DNA of 64,000 nt from Nymphaea colorata. Lineage: Eukaryota; Streptophyta; Magnoliopsida; Nymphaeales; Nymphaeaceae. The translations under genes were made by a program, and so were the position numbers. Positions 59,731 to 61,729 of this stretch are shown here, piece by piece. The stretch's first letter is position 1. Each line of letters starts with the position of its first letter. Where the stretch lies: positions 9,560,972 through 9,624,971 of the forward strand of contig NC_045146.1 of the NCBI RefSeq assembly GCF_008831285.2, read 5' to 3'. The notes below the pieces were generated by a model. That model did no database searches and was not told the origin of the DNA. It worked only from the letters and a program-made list of their open reading frames with translations.

Positions 59731-60123
59731 CTTTTACATATGTACGTTTGTATATTATGTGTAGATAATTTAAAGTTGGTGTAAGTGCTTCTGCTACTCT
59801 ATGGTCTGCATTCCCGCCAGAGAAGCCAGTAACAACTTGCCAAAACTCTCAGCTGTAGTTTTCTTTTTTTTTTTTTTGCCAAAACTGTCAGCTAGTGGCA
59901 ACTTGATCTTTTTCTTTGTTTGCATTCATAGTGAAGTTTGAATGCTTTGGTTACTCTCTGAAAATTCTATACACAGATTGTCAATTTTGACTCCAGCAGT
60001 GTGTGTCTCAAAATAAAGATAACCGGGCTGGACTCCAAAGACCTTAGTTCTTCTGGATCTTCCAAGACAATAATGACGTCAAATAACTTGATGGATGAAA
60101 ATTCCTTTGCGCATCCAGAAAAG
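6344..60123 (+). CDS. Alpha-L-arabinofuranosidase (GH51), partial gene with two >25-kb introns
   Basis: The product of this family releases terminal L-arabinose from arabinoxylan and pectic arabinan in the cell wall (family knowledge). Exons seen: 6344-6462, 6555-6626, 6709-6815, 32573-32629, 32724-32922, 59977-60123. They join in phase (1,0,2,2,0,0) to 233 codons without a stop, and every intron is GT-AG. Recognised family motifs in order are [53 protein letters not shown] and [11 protein letters not shown]. The Glu of SEYA is the likely catalytic nucleophile; the acid/base GNE exon lies upstream of the window. Plant members are about 650-680 residues, so roughly a third is visible, covering the end of the catalytic barrel and part of the C-terminal beta domain. 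No C-terminal exon was found between 60124 and 64000. The gene could be functional or a recent pseudogene; the open frame and clean splice sites favour functional. Confidence 0.88.
6555..6626 (+). CDS. Arabinofuranosidase exon 2 of window
   Basis: The acceptor ACAG ends at 6554 and the donor GTATAA begins at 6627. The 72 bp are 24 codons in phase 0, beginning [16 protein letters not shown] and ending TSRDGPK. This corresponds to the family's HIYTSASNLFSM...TSRKGPK segment. The intron before it is only 92 bp, which is the ordinary size for this gene where no transposon has landed. Confidence 0.88.
6709..6815 (+). CDS. Arabinofuranosidase exon 3 of window, with probable nucleophile
   Basis: The acceptor TAG ends at 6708 and the donor GTATCA begins at 6816. 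There are 35 codons plus two bases (AG), which are completed by T at 32573 to give Ser. The sequence [10 protein letters not shown] holds the conserved SEYA Glu, inferred to be the GH51 catalytic nucleophile. It is followed by [16 protein letters not shown], matching LASLAEAAFLIGLEKN of plant homologues. The following intron is 25,757 bp. Confidence 0.88.
6979..7034. repeat. (AC)n(AT)n microsatellite
   Basis: About 17 AC units run directly into about 10 AT units. The tract lies inside the first giant intron, just after a short GGTACGGGTACGGG motif. Confidence 0.95.
7267..8309. repeat. Tandem duplication, units 7267-7783 and 7784-8309
   Basis: Both units begin GTTGTGAGGAACTATG and end CTCGTTTTTCTAA. 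Unit 2 is longer because of an 8-bp insertion (CACCTTTG) near 7965 and a few single-base changes. Each contains a GGGTACGTTGACCATACCC block and the GGGCCGTACCCGTTCCCG run. No coding meaning was seen; apparent frames are shadows. Confidence 0.9.
8310..8915. other. Intron with degenerate GGTAC-rich and primer-site-like sequence
   Basis: A GATATCAGAGCCAG at about 8370 resembles a mutated initiator-tRNA primer site, hinting at an ancient LTR ending just before it. 8505-8580 and 8740-8780 are runs of GGTAC/GGTATGG-like words. No gene was recognised. Confidence 0.4.
8916..9402 (+). repeat. Old copia-type LTR remnant, copy 1 of the XI family
   Basis: The copy starts TGTTAGATTTC and ends GGCTTACA, and is followed by CGGTATCAGTGCC, a mutated tRNA-iMet primer site. 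It is diverged from but clearly collinear with 9704-10460: CTAGCCGTTGGAGCTG, ATAAACAAGGGAC and CACCTCTAGTTTGAGG occur in both. A leader-like stretch (9403-9703) follows and also has a counterpart after copy 2. Confidence 0.6.
9704..10460 (+). repeat. 5' LTR of decayed copia XI (copy 2)
   Basis: The copy starts TGTTAAAATTTAAGG and ends CTGATTTACA at 10460. It is immediately followed by TGGTCTCAGAGCAGTGG, a near-match to the usual primer site TGGTATCAGAGC. It is longer than copy 1 mainly because of about 200 extra bp (about 9925-10140). It is the 5' LTR of the element whose gag begins near 10788. Confidence 0.62.
10839..11107 (+). repeat. Left copy of a ~268-bp direct duplication of XI gag
   Basis: The sequence runs from TGTTCAATGGGAAAAAAC to CATGAAGTTTG-GAATT and is repeated at 12234-12501 with about 95% identity by eye. 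The two copies flank fragment VIII. They are far longer than the 5-bp duplication made by LTR-retrotransposon integration. Confidence 0.85.
11108..12233 (-). mobile_element. Copia fragment VIII: 5' LTR plus leader only (antisense)
   Basis: The right part is a 244-bp LTR (11990-12233, TG...CA) with a GA-rich stretch and an ACCCTAATCTC block. The antisense primer site GGCTCTGATACCA is at 11977-11989. The rest (11108-11976) is leader sequence rich in CTGATCTGA words and has no gag. The left end falls inside the element, so it is a truncated copy. Fragment IX has a similar layout. Confidence 0.72.
12234..12501 (+). repeat. Right copy of the ~268-bp direct duplication of XI gag
   Basis: This is the counterpart of 10839-11107. 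The gag reading continues from this copy into 12502 onward ([11 protein letters not shown]...), so this copy is in the native context and the left copy is the one joined to upstream gag. Confidence 0.85.
13419..19477 (-). repeat. Solo LTR C of the TGTCACACC family (split by B)
   Basis: Read on the minus strand it starts TATCACACCCC (TGTCAC mutated) and ends ...CGTTACA. The flanks are a perfect 5-bp TSD, AGAAC at 13414-13418 and 19478-19482. It is about 3,051 bp once copy B (13821-16823) and one CTCTC are removed. It has no internal region, primer site or coding, so it is a solo LTR. It is inserted in the RT region of copia XI. Confidence 0.9.
13821..16823 (+). repeat. Solo LTR B of the TGTCACACC family (3,003 bp)
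   Basis: The element runs TGTCACACCCCGACC...GAGCGTTACA, flanked by a perfect CTCTC TSD at 13816-13820 and 16824-16828. It is nested in opposite orientation inside copy C. It contains all family blocks: poly-T, GCACACCGCGGGCGGCC, one GGGGTCGAGGAG unit, the GA-rich part, a CCGCCGTCGCC run, and a GGGTCC...GGACCC palindrome about 55 bp before the end. It encodes nothing credible. Confidence 0.92.
19483..19920 (+). pseudogene. Copia XI reverse transcriptase, continuation
   Basis: Removing solo LTR C and one AGAAC repeat joins YGIDYEEN to FA...[15 protein letters not shown], the standard copia RT sequence. Further right, across frameshifts, come [27 protein letters not shown] and DDMIIIGS. The catalytic region is broken by stops, and the RNase H part is absent. 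Homology fades near 19920. Confidence 0.72.
19990..20342 (-). pseudogene. Copia integrase fragment (antisense)
   Basis: Antisense reading gives [56 protein letters not shown] and [10 protein letters not shown], the copia integrase core with the [10 protein letters not shown] block that carries the catalytic Glu. It closely resembles integrase of element VII. It ends abruptly where copia II begins (about 20341-20343). It may be the distal part of the same element whose 5' LTR and leader are fragment IX on the far side of II. Confidence 0.72.
20343..20615 (+). repeat. 5' LTR of copia II
   Basis: It is collinear with 30784-31057, beginning TGTAATAGGGAACCGGG and ending TTTCTACA. The first ~13 LTR bases are missing or replaced by the flanking integrase fragment. 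Confidence 0.85.
20951..21430 (-). repeat. 3' LTR of copia III
   Basis: The LTR runs TGATAGAAATC...TTTTAACA on the plus strand, with a long (GA)n tract at about 21005-21066. It is immediately followed by the antisense PPT CCCTCCCTCAAG. Confidence 0.93.
21425..25737 (-). pseudogene. Copia III gag-pol, four lesions
   Basis: Gag starts at 25737 ([17 protein letters not shown]). Aligned with element IV, a 7-nt deletion near 25640 shifts frame, CAG is TAG near 25565, CAA is TAA near 23288, and TGG is TGA near 21482. Otherwise two long frames remain (737 and 537 codons). They carry the [14 protein letters not shown] zinc knuckle, the [13 protein letters not shown] protease motif, integrase HSRLGH, CSSC, CDGGGEY and [16 protein letters not shown], and RNase H DADWAG and STEAEYRC. 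The three stops are all C-to-T or G-to-A changes. Confidence 0.93.
25959..26414 (-). repeat. 5' LTR of copia III
   Basis: The LTR runs TGATAGAAAAC...TTTTAACA on the plus strand. Its (GA)n tract is shorter than in the 3' copy (about 26015-26050), explaining 456 versus 480 bp. Confidence 0.93.
26480..30776 (+). pseudogene. Copia II gag-pol, broken
   Basis: Gag starts at ATG 26480 ([10 protein letters not shown]), with the zinc knuckle [14 protein letters not shown] near 27234. The protease motif [13 protein letters not shown] is near 27525. The frame breaks at about 27692. Integrase follows (27720 onward) with [15 protein letters not shown] and SDVWGP, but the frame shifts near 28260 remove the second catalytic Asp context. 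A stop (TAG) sits at about 29267 ([12 protein letters not shown]), and a further break lies at 29497. RT has YVDDMIVTG near 29800, and RNase H has [18 protein letters not shown] and [12 protein letters not shown]. It ends LEGEC, with its stop inside the LTR. Confidence 0.88.
30771..31057 (+). repeat. 3' LTR of copia II
   Basis: The LTR begins TGTTAGAATACCG directly after TTGAGGGGGAG and ends TTTCTACA. An inverted repeat, ACCGGGTCC...GGACCCGGT with a 6-base loop, is at 30795-30818. Confidence 0.9.
31058..31673 (-). mobile_element. Copia fragment IX: 5' LTR plus leader (antisense)
   Basis: The 235-bp LTR is 31439-31673 (TGTTGAACG...TTTCAACA), with a (GA)n run at about 31462-31500. The antisense primer site GGCTCTGATACCA is at 31426-31438. 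The leader (31058-31425) abuts the 3' end of copia II. No coding is present. It could be the 5' end of the antisense element whose integrase lies at 19990-20342, with II inserted and the gag-protease part deleted. Confidence 0.65.
31674..31770 (+). repeat. LTR end and primer-site remnant of an old copia
   Basis: TCTAGTTTACA is followed at 31706 by TGGTATCAGAGCC and leader-like sequence (CAAAGCTTTGAAGAATC) resembling that after the XI-family LTRs. Nothing else of the element is recognisable. Confidence 0.5.
32573..32629 (+). CDS. Arabinofuranosidase exon 4 of window (57-bp micro-exon)
   Basis: The acceptor CAG ends at 32572 and the donor GTACCT begins at 32630. The reading is [19 protein letters not shown] plus two bases, matching [15 protein letters not shown]...NDRR of the family. 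The first base completes the Ser codon begun in exon 3, 25.8 kb away. The last two bases (GG) are completed to Gly by exon 5 after a 94-bp intron. Exact phase matching on both sides makes chance similarity very unlikely. Confidence 0.87.
32724..32922 (+). CDS. Arabinofuranosidase exon 5 of window
   Basis: The acceptor TAG ends at 32723 and the donor GTTTCA begins at 32923. One base completes Gly, then come 66 codons: [20 protein letters not shown], then [14 protein letters not shown], then [12 protein letters not shown], ending FRLKLK. The family has WNPDAIVFNS, YGTPSYWVQ and SSGA at the same places. This is the end of the barrel running into the C-terminal beta-sandwich. The next intron is 27,054 bp. 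Confidence 0.88.
33192..33471 (+). repeat. 5' LTR of copia V
   Basis: It is collinear with the split 3' LTR at 45137-45217 and 50652-50856. An imperfect version of the GGATCGGGTCT...AGACCCGATCC inverted repeat lies near 33210-33235. Confidence 0.88.
34590..38073 (+). repeat. Solo LTR D of the TGTCACACC family, inserted in V
   Basis: The copy starts at CACCCCAACC, with the first ~6 bases lost, and ends ATTCGAGCGTTACA. It is flanked by AACA (34586-34589) and AACAT (38074-38078), consistent with a 5-bp TSD damaged on the left. Removing it rejoins V gag to V protease. It is longer than B because of a foreign ~175-bp insert near its start and a duplicated GGGGTCGAGGAG unit (36114 and 36391). The CGGGTCCAG-CT-CTGGACCCG inverted repeat lies near 38018-38039. 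Confidence 0.85.
34606..34780. other. ~175-bp insertion near the start of solo LTR D
   Basis: Between TTTTGA and the poly-T tract, all other copies have about 10 bp. D has about 175 bp of A/T-rich unrelated sequence, including a TATATAAAG motif near 34714. No coding or clear terminal repeats were seen, and the family was not recognised. Confidence 0.55.
39842..44495 (+). mobile_element. Copia element VI, complete ends, gag-less
   Basis: The 5' LTR spans 39842-40095 and the 3' LTR 44241-44495. The primer site TGGTATTAGAGCCGA begins at 40096, and the PPT TTGAGGGGGAG precedes 44241. A perfect 5-bp TSD, CATGC, lies at 39837-39841 and 44496-44500, inside the RT region of V. The LTRs differ at about four positions by eye. 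It is 4,654 bp. The 640-840 bp between primer site and protease contain no gag. Confidence 0.94.
40734..44246 (+). CDS. Copia VI pol polyprotein (protease-integrase-RT-RNase H), no gag
   Basis: This is a single open frame of 1,170 codons; an internal ATG at 40935 (MADCRMGEW) is an alternative start at the protease. In order: protease [13 protein letters not shown] (about residue 75), integrase zinc motif with HECLGH and CDVCHLAKH, integrase catalytic [13 protein letters not shown] and [20 protein letters not shown] and YVDDMIVTG (about residue 845), and RNase [19 protein letters not shown] and [12 protein letters not shown]. It ends LEGEC, with TGA in the 3' LTR. Typical copia proteins have about 250-350 residues of gag with a CCHC knuckle before the protease; none is seen here. 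The frame has no stops but has FALVAK where relatives have FAPVAK. It probably depended on Gag from related copies such as II or X. Confidence 0.88.
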   Translation: MILVGFCLLDLDSSKENVWRNLYPWEIAAREREGTTSVERHRRSFPPIDIPFTLGADWESASSSIDVMADCRMGEWIIDSGATHHMTGDPKVFHGYKLSSGNDRVSLADGSSISVAGKGSLPFLNKFLVHNALHVPHIPLNLLSVSKITKELNCELIFSADRCVMQDLVTGKRIGIGLAFDGLYRLPMRAAQALMTAVSQATKNREDSLQLLLRWHECLGHLPFGLLRQLFPDICSRLDMIMVSCDVCHLAKHVRASYPLSSHRSNEVFAMIHSDVWGPAGIPSCHGFQYFITFIDDYSRNTIVYLLKDRSEVPTVIETFIAYVETQYGASVKTFRSDNAREYMCQSVDSFFRKKGIVHETSCSYTPPQNGVAERKNRQLLNMTRTLLFQRHVPKKYWGDAVLTNAYLINRLPSRVLNGKTPHSLLPGSREPFSLPLRVFGCVCFIHNHSPHIKKLDPRSIKGIFLGYSPTQKGYKCRDPCTGRAYVTKDVTFLEHVSYFGENPLQGEYSMSREEYSPSQEIQFTDFLDYRRDSVGPSSEVHEQEKNGERSTEAEEKCNRLFGQVYSRQRVCTDEMTGGENSTPNPISPSLDDPSRAQKQPVEEEIQTVAASEELPIALRKGVRSCTQHPIGNFVSYSRMSKDYKCFVSSLSLTMIPRNVAEAQSDPKWTYAMQEEMEALRRNMTWEVVKIPEAAHLVGSKWVYTIKYKPDGSLERYKARLVAKGFSQKYGIDYLETFALVAKMKTVRVIISLAVMKEWKIYQLDVKNAFLNGDLEEEVYMCMPPGYEEPGKCCKLRKALYGLKQSPRAWFERLRLVMRQCGYHQGNGDHTLFVKRNEQKVTILLVYVDDMIVTGDDEDEIMKLKKLLAIEFDLKDLGKLKYFFGIEIARSGTSLVLNQRKYTLYLLKETGKLGCRPASTPLDAGHKLSLRDREPLCEEAKRRYQCLVGKLIYLTLTRPDITFAVNVMSQFMHAPTDAHLKALDRILCYLKRNPGKGLLYVKQDTLGIEGYSDADWVGCIDTRRSTSGYCIYLGGNLIVWRSKRQDVCSRSSAEAEYRAVAMGVSELLWLKVLLTDISIKVEEPMKMYCDNKSAINLANNPVLHDRTKHVEIDRHFIRERIDAKELVLPYMRSEDQTADVLTKALSSTSFERNVSKLGMFDMYAQLEGEC
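45218..45667 (+). repeat. 5' LTR of copia IV
   Basis: The LTR runs TGTTAAAATAT...TTTCTATCA. A TATAAATAGAGG box near 45513 is a likely core promoter. A (CT)n run at about 45583-45611 follows, downstream of it. It has several repeated CCTAGGATTCTATG words (about 45317-45390). Confidence 0.95.
45510..45525 (+). promoter_or_regulatory. Putative TATA box in 5' LTR of copia IV
   Basis: TTATAAATAGAGG lies about 150 bp before the LTR end. It is followed by a pyrimidine (CT)n tract, typical of plant LTR core promoters. The transcription start is not determined. Confidence 0.55.
45668..45683 (+). other. Primer binding site of copia IV
   Basis: TGGTATCAGAGCCAGG follows the 5' LTR with no gap. It is complementary to the 3' end of plant initiator-Met tRNA, the usual copia primer. 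Confidence 0.85.
45886..50202 (+). CDS. Copia IV gag-pol polyprotein, complete (1,438 codons)
   Basis: This protein forms the particle, matures itself, copies the element RNA to DNA and integrates it. The start was chosen at [11 protein letters not shown], in good context and 218 bp after the LTR; the frame is open further upstream but that lies in the LTR. Approximate domains: gag 1-330 with zinc knuckle [14 protein letters not shown] (272-286); protease [13 protein letters not shown] (about 336); integrase HSRLGH and CSSC (498-545), then catalytic SDVWG (562), CDGGGEY (624) and ERKHR (662); RT 930-1170 with YVDDIVITG (about 1114); RNase H DADWAG (1281), STEAEYRC (1321) and [11 protein letters not shown] (1355). 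It ends LEGGC, and the TAA stop is in the 3' LTR. The length is normal for copia. I see no missing catalytic residue. Confidence 0.95.
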   Translation: MENLSHSGMSSSFLPHLITEKLNHENYLIWKRQIMPFIRSQGLFGHLDGSTKAPPISVLQEIKNEAGEVIAVHEDNNPEHAMWMRRDQSLVAYILSTLSQQVLLSVSDHCTAEELWETLADTFSQISEARIMYLKKEFQNLSKGSTSIMDYLGRIKAVADQLAASGNNISDKEKVQQTLNGLGHDYHAFITALEVLPVLPSFNELQGKLLQHEMNMKRVIERTDQGNSQNVLAMNVKFGKSHGNSNHGGRGILPTPHNQGMSLLDTSRKIPICFQCNKKGHMKAQCWFNPQNKNKGVRHDYKQGGQSSKSTAEDMQQLLMAAFSKMTIKQNEQGEWFLDSGAATHVTGNAGKLTNLSPHYGRSCIITGDGKSHPITHIGNAHIPLSSSSLSLSNVVLAPNIKKNIISISKLIDDTSSSVEFTPSSVYVKDLQTKKMFARGERQGNMYVLKECLPKDSSTFDIGLKTFSLSHNASSVPSSCHFQSKVRGPNQFLESDLWHSRLGHCGRHFIEKLVTDSLIPRSSLPLTSSVKKCSSCGLCKSHVLPFHNINQRASKPFETIFSDVWGPAPIDSMSGSRYYVLFIDSYSRFTWIYFMKHKSEVPHIFRNFYAMIQTKFSSNVVHFQCDGGGEYSSLDFIEFLREKGITRQISCPYTPQQNGVVERKHRHIVESAMSMMHDTNVPISLWTEAFHTAVYIINCLPMTLLMSKSPYFTLLGKQPDYKNLKVFGCVCYVHVDAALRNKFQDKAIQCRFVGYADEYKGFRCYDPTTKRIKTSRNVIFDEHSFDNTNEMPMTIESYDPWTSTQLFNADPVIENDVPQSEDSERAIQPSDMAQSENQEDPTQSLSHHENNNEQSNDAHRYSGLIYSRRLRDRDAHSEEDNMPHLRRSQRIRHPIHRWVSYDSLSLDFQLFMAKVGKEEEPTSFDEASKSHHWRKAMKEEMDALHECGTWEIVPRPHEKNVVGSKWVYKIKYKPDGSIERHKARLVAKGFTQQYGEDYDETFSPVIKMGTIRVIISLAVEYGWRLHQMDVKNAFLHGDLREEVYMEQPPGYTKGDSHAWVCKLRKSIYGLKQASRSWFDSFSCKIQECGFRRCPLDHSLFIYRKENIFTLLLIYVDDIVITGNSEKHIEEAKVLMMQNFKMKELGDLRFFLGVEIDRHNNRLTLTQQKYTLDLLKKSGMSDCKPVGTPSVLNQRLSAQDGELYEDPTQYRSIVGALQYLTFTRPDIIYAVNQVSQFMHAPRDTHMDAVKRILRYLKGTTGDGLVYGKSENITTGHQLMTFTDADWAGEPDQRKSISGFCIFIGRNLVSWSCRKQKAVARSSTEAEYRCMAAGTAEVTWVRHLLEDIGEKIKTSMLMCDNQSAINIAFNPVQHGRTKHIEIDQHFVRQKVEDKEIQPIYVRTDEQVADLFTKGLTKERFWFLKGKLYMVQNHAQLEGGC
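50197..50646 (+). repeat. 3' LTR of copia IV
   Basis: It is the same length as the 5' copy and apparently identical to it, including the (CT)n tract. The polyprotein's last Cys and stop codon are its first six bases. Confidence 0.95.
50857..53175 (+). repeat. TGTCACACC-family LTR, copy F (3' part, interrupted)
   Basis: It begins abruptly at the right end of copia V inside the family's CCCAAGCTGCAA...AATCCAACA block (compare D at about 37445). It runs through the GA-rich part and resumes after a ~1.8-kb insert at about 52925. It ends AACGTTGCA at 53175, preceded by the GGGTCCGGGTCTGGACCC palindrome near 53120. The 5' part is absent. Confidence 0.68.
51115..52925. other. ~1.8-kb GC-richer insertion inside LTR copy F
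   Basis: It separates two GA-rich halves of F. No long frame with recognisable domains, primer site or clean terminal repeats was found. A CTTATATAGCTTAAG stretch near 52053 and a GGTCTAGAC...GTCTAGAC-like repeat near 52248-52268 are the only landmarks. It is possibly a solo LTR of an unrelated family (a TG start near 51108 and an end near CCCGTAACA at 52929), but I could not confirm a TSD. Confidence 0.45.
53176..53582 (+). repeat. TGTCACACC-family LTR, copy G (3' end only)
   Basis: GA-rich then CT-rich sequence ends with the GGATCTGGACC...GATCCAGATCC block and GGGGTATTACA at 53582, the family's 3' terminus. Copy F ends directly beside it, suggesting F inserted into G. Confidence 0.6.
53583..54106 (+). 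other. Intron sequence left of copia VII
   Basis: No gene was recognised. It includes a (GA)n run at about 53907-53928, an inverted CTAGCCATTGGGCTAGC-like motif near 53939 resembling the XI-family LTR, and a TA-rich tract ending at the VII insertion site. Confidence 0.45.
54283..58452 (-). pseudogene. Copia VII gag-pol, broken
   Basis: Gag (to about 58452) includes [20 protein letters not shown] and is broken near 58205 by a stop and near 58305 by an A-tract shift. The zinc knuckle [14 protein letters not shown] is near 57660-57700. The protease region has [13 protein letters not shown] (about 57400). Integrase has [29 protein letters not shown] and [10 protein letters not shown] (56192-57235). 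RT has [14 protein letters not shown] and YVDDIILTG (54970-55509), and RNase H has [10 protein letters not shown] and [11 protein letters not shown] (54432-54858). Multiple frameshifts make it inactive. Confidence 0.87.
58891..58933. repeat. 16-bp perfect inverted repeat in copia VII leader
   Basis: TGGAGTCTGATCACGC and its exact reverse complement are separated by 11 bases. Directly beside it are two copies of a TACACGTTCCACCAATGGAG unit (58852-58894). The repeat lies between the primer site and gag of VII. Confidence 0.9.
59643..59730. repeat. (TA)n(TG)n compound microsatellite
   Basis: About 24 TA units are followed, after a short GATA interruption, by about 15 TG units. The tract is located about 250 bp before exon 6. 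Confidence 0.95.
59977..60123 (+). CDS. Arabinofuranosidase exon 6 of window (C-terminal domain)
   Basis: The acceptor ACAG ends at 59976 and the donor GTAAGG begins at 60124. The 49 codons are in phase 0, beginning [20 protein letters not shown] and ending [15 protein letters not shown]. This matches the family's VNFG...VTGL...STNVMDENSFSQPEK segment. The final exon (the VVP...PYSF stretch of homologues) is not present up to 64000, so another long intron begins here. Confidence 0.86.
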
Positions 60124-60990
60124 GTAAGGTTTTTATGTTGTTATGTTCATGAGAATGCTAGTACTGAACCATTGTGCTTGTCTGAACTCTACTTTTATAT
60201 TGCTCTTTTCATGTATTTTTCTCTCCATATTACTTTTTTCCATGTGTTTTTCTCTCCATCTGTAACAGTTCATTTCAATGGTGGCTGTAAAAGTCTCCTC
60301 CAATCTCACAAGTCAAACCAAAGTAACTTGACAAAGAACTACAAGAAACAACTCTCCCTATGAGGGCTTATAAAGAAGCCAAGAAAAAGTGCACTAAGGC
60401 ACATAAGATGAATAATATTGAATAGAGCACTAAATAAAATCCTCCAAGGGAAATCCCCTACACATGGATCCTGATAGAAGAAGGCTTAGACATTGGAGTT
60501 AGCCAATGGTAAGCCTAAACATTAATAAATAAAAAGTAAACTTTTTGAAGAAAAGAAAGGTACATAATACAAATGCATAATCTGTATATACATATGCTTT
60601 ACTATATGCACATATATTTGTACACATAATATATATATTATAAAAAAAATTATTTTCTAGTGCCCCTCCTCCCCTCAAACATATGGTGTCACTACTGGAA
60701 GTTTGTTCTCCCATTTGAAACTTGAAGGTTACAAATGGTAAGCTATTTCTATCCCCAGAAAATAAGTTAAATATGTCAAATCTGAAATTCAAATTGGCTT
60801 TTCAAGAAAAATTTGATTTCTTTAGTTCATTTTCTATCAGTTGCAGTGATAATCATGTCATGAACATGTAATGGAATTTCTTTACAATTCCAGTATCAGA
60901 ATTCTTTGCAAGAAGTGCAATGTCAAAATAACAAGAATGAAATCCATGGTCCAACATTATGTTACTATTTCTAAGAATCCATACTTTTGG
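60124..60990 (+). other. Intron after exon 6, no gene seen
   Basis: The stretch begins with donor GTAAGG. It was searched for the final arabinofuranosidase exon (VVP...PYSF) without success. It is A/T-rich with TA-rich runs near 60610-60640; no transposon landmark was recognised. Confidence 0.5.
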
Positions 60991-61729
60991 TGTCACACCC
61001 CGACCTTTTGACACACAACCATTTTTTTTTCTAAACTCCAACATTGAGGTGTGACTACACATCAGTTCAAAAAGAAATGAGCCAAGCAATTCAAAACAAT
61101 GGGGCAAGCTTTCCATTTTATATAGCCTTTCAGTTCAACTGTACATTTGACCAAAAATGCCCCAAAATCACAACATCGATGCCTAATCAAAAACAAGTCA
61201 TCAGTAAAACCAAAACCCGACGCGCCGGCACTACAAAAACCAAACCCAAAACCTCCCCCGTAGGATGTGAGTGTAGCCATCTGCTCAGCCTGCCGCCCCG
61301 GGTCCGCCAAAACCTGAAAAGAGAAACAACTGAAGGCTTAGCCTTCGCAGTATGGCAACAAGCCAGGAAAAGTCCAAACCCTCTTAGGTAGGGCTCAATT
61401 AAACAATCACACATCAGAACAATCTATCATTATGTCGTGTCAGGACACGACATGCAGAGGCCACTCAATCCTAGAGGTCACCACCAGAGGCTTAAGCTTC
61501 GCACCATCGATTTGAATCGATCACTAATCCATTTTTCTCTTGCTTCCTTAGTGAAGGTGTCTTCCCAACATGTACCCCTCTTCCTTCCCATACATACTAC
61601 CCACGTCGACAAAGACGCTCCCAAGCGTTCACAAAGACGGTCCTACACTTCTCCACAACATCACAATCCTAACCATGCTTCTCTATTGCTTCACAAATTA
61701 ACTCATCATGCTTAAATGATCATCAGAGG
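60991..61729 (+). repeat. TGTCACACC-family LTR, copy E (internally deleted, cut by X)
   Basis: It starts TGTCACACCCCGACCTTTTG at 60991 and follows the family to GGCCACTCAAT at about 61470. It then skips about 1.4 kb to the region equivalent to 36890 onward in D. It stops at ATCATCAGAGG (61729), where copia X is inserted. The remainder should lie beyond the window. Confidence 0.75.

Larger units (their letters stand above)
32923..59976 (+). other. Giant intron (27.1 kb) between exons 5 and 6
   Basis: The intron is bounded by GTTTCA at 32923 and ACACAG ending at 59976. The contents are copia V carrying solo LTR D, copia VI and copia IV, then LTR pieces F and G, then copia VII. Short unique stretches are 32923-33191, 53583-54106 and 59295-59976. 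No host exon was recognised within it. Confidence 0.82.

Noticed and set aside
60124-60363. Extension of exon 6 as a continuous reading frame to 60363
   Set aside because: A good GTAAGG donor at 60124 coincides with the end of family similarity; the remainder of the frame matches nothing and looks intronic.
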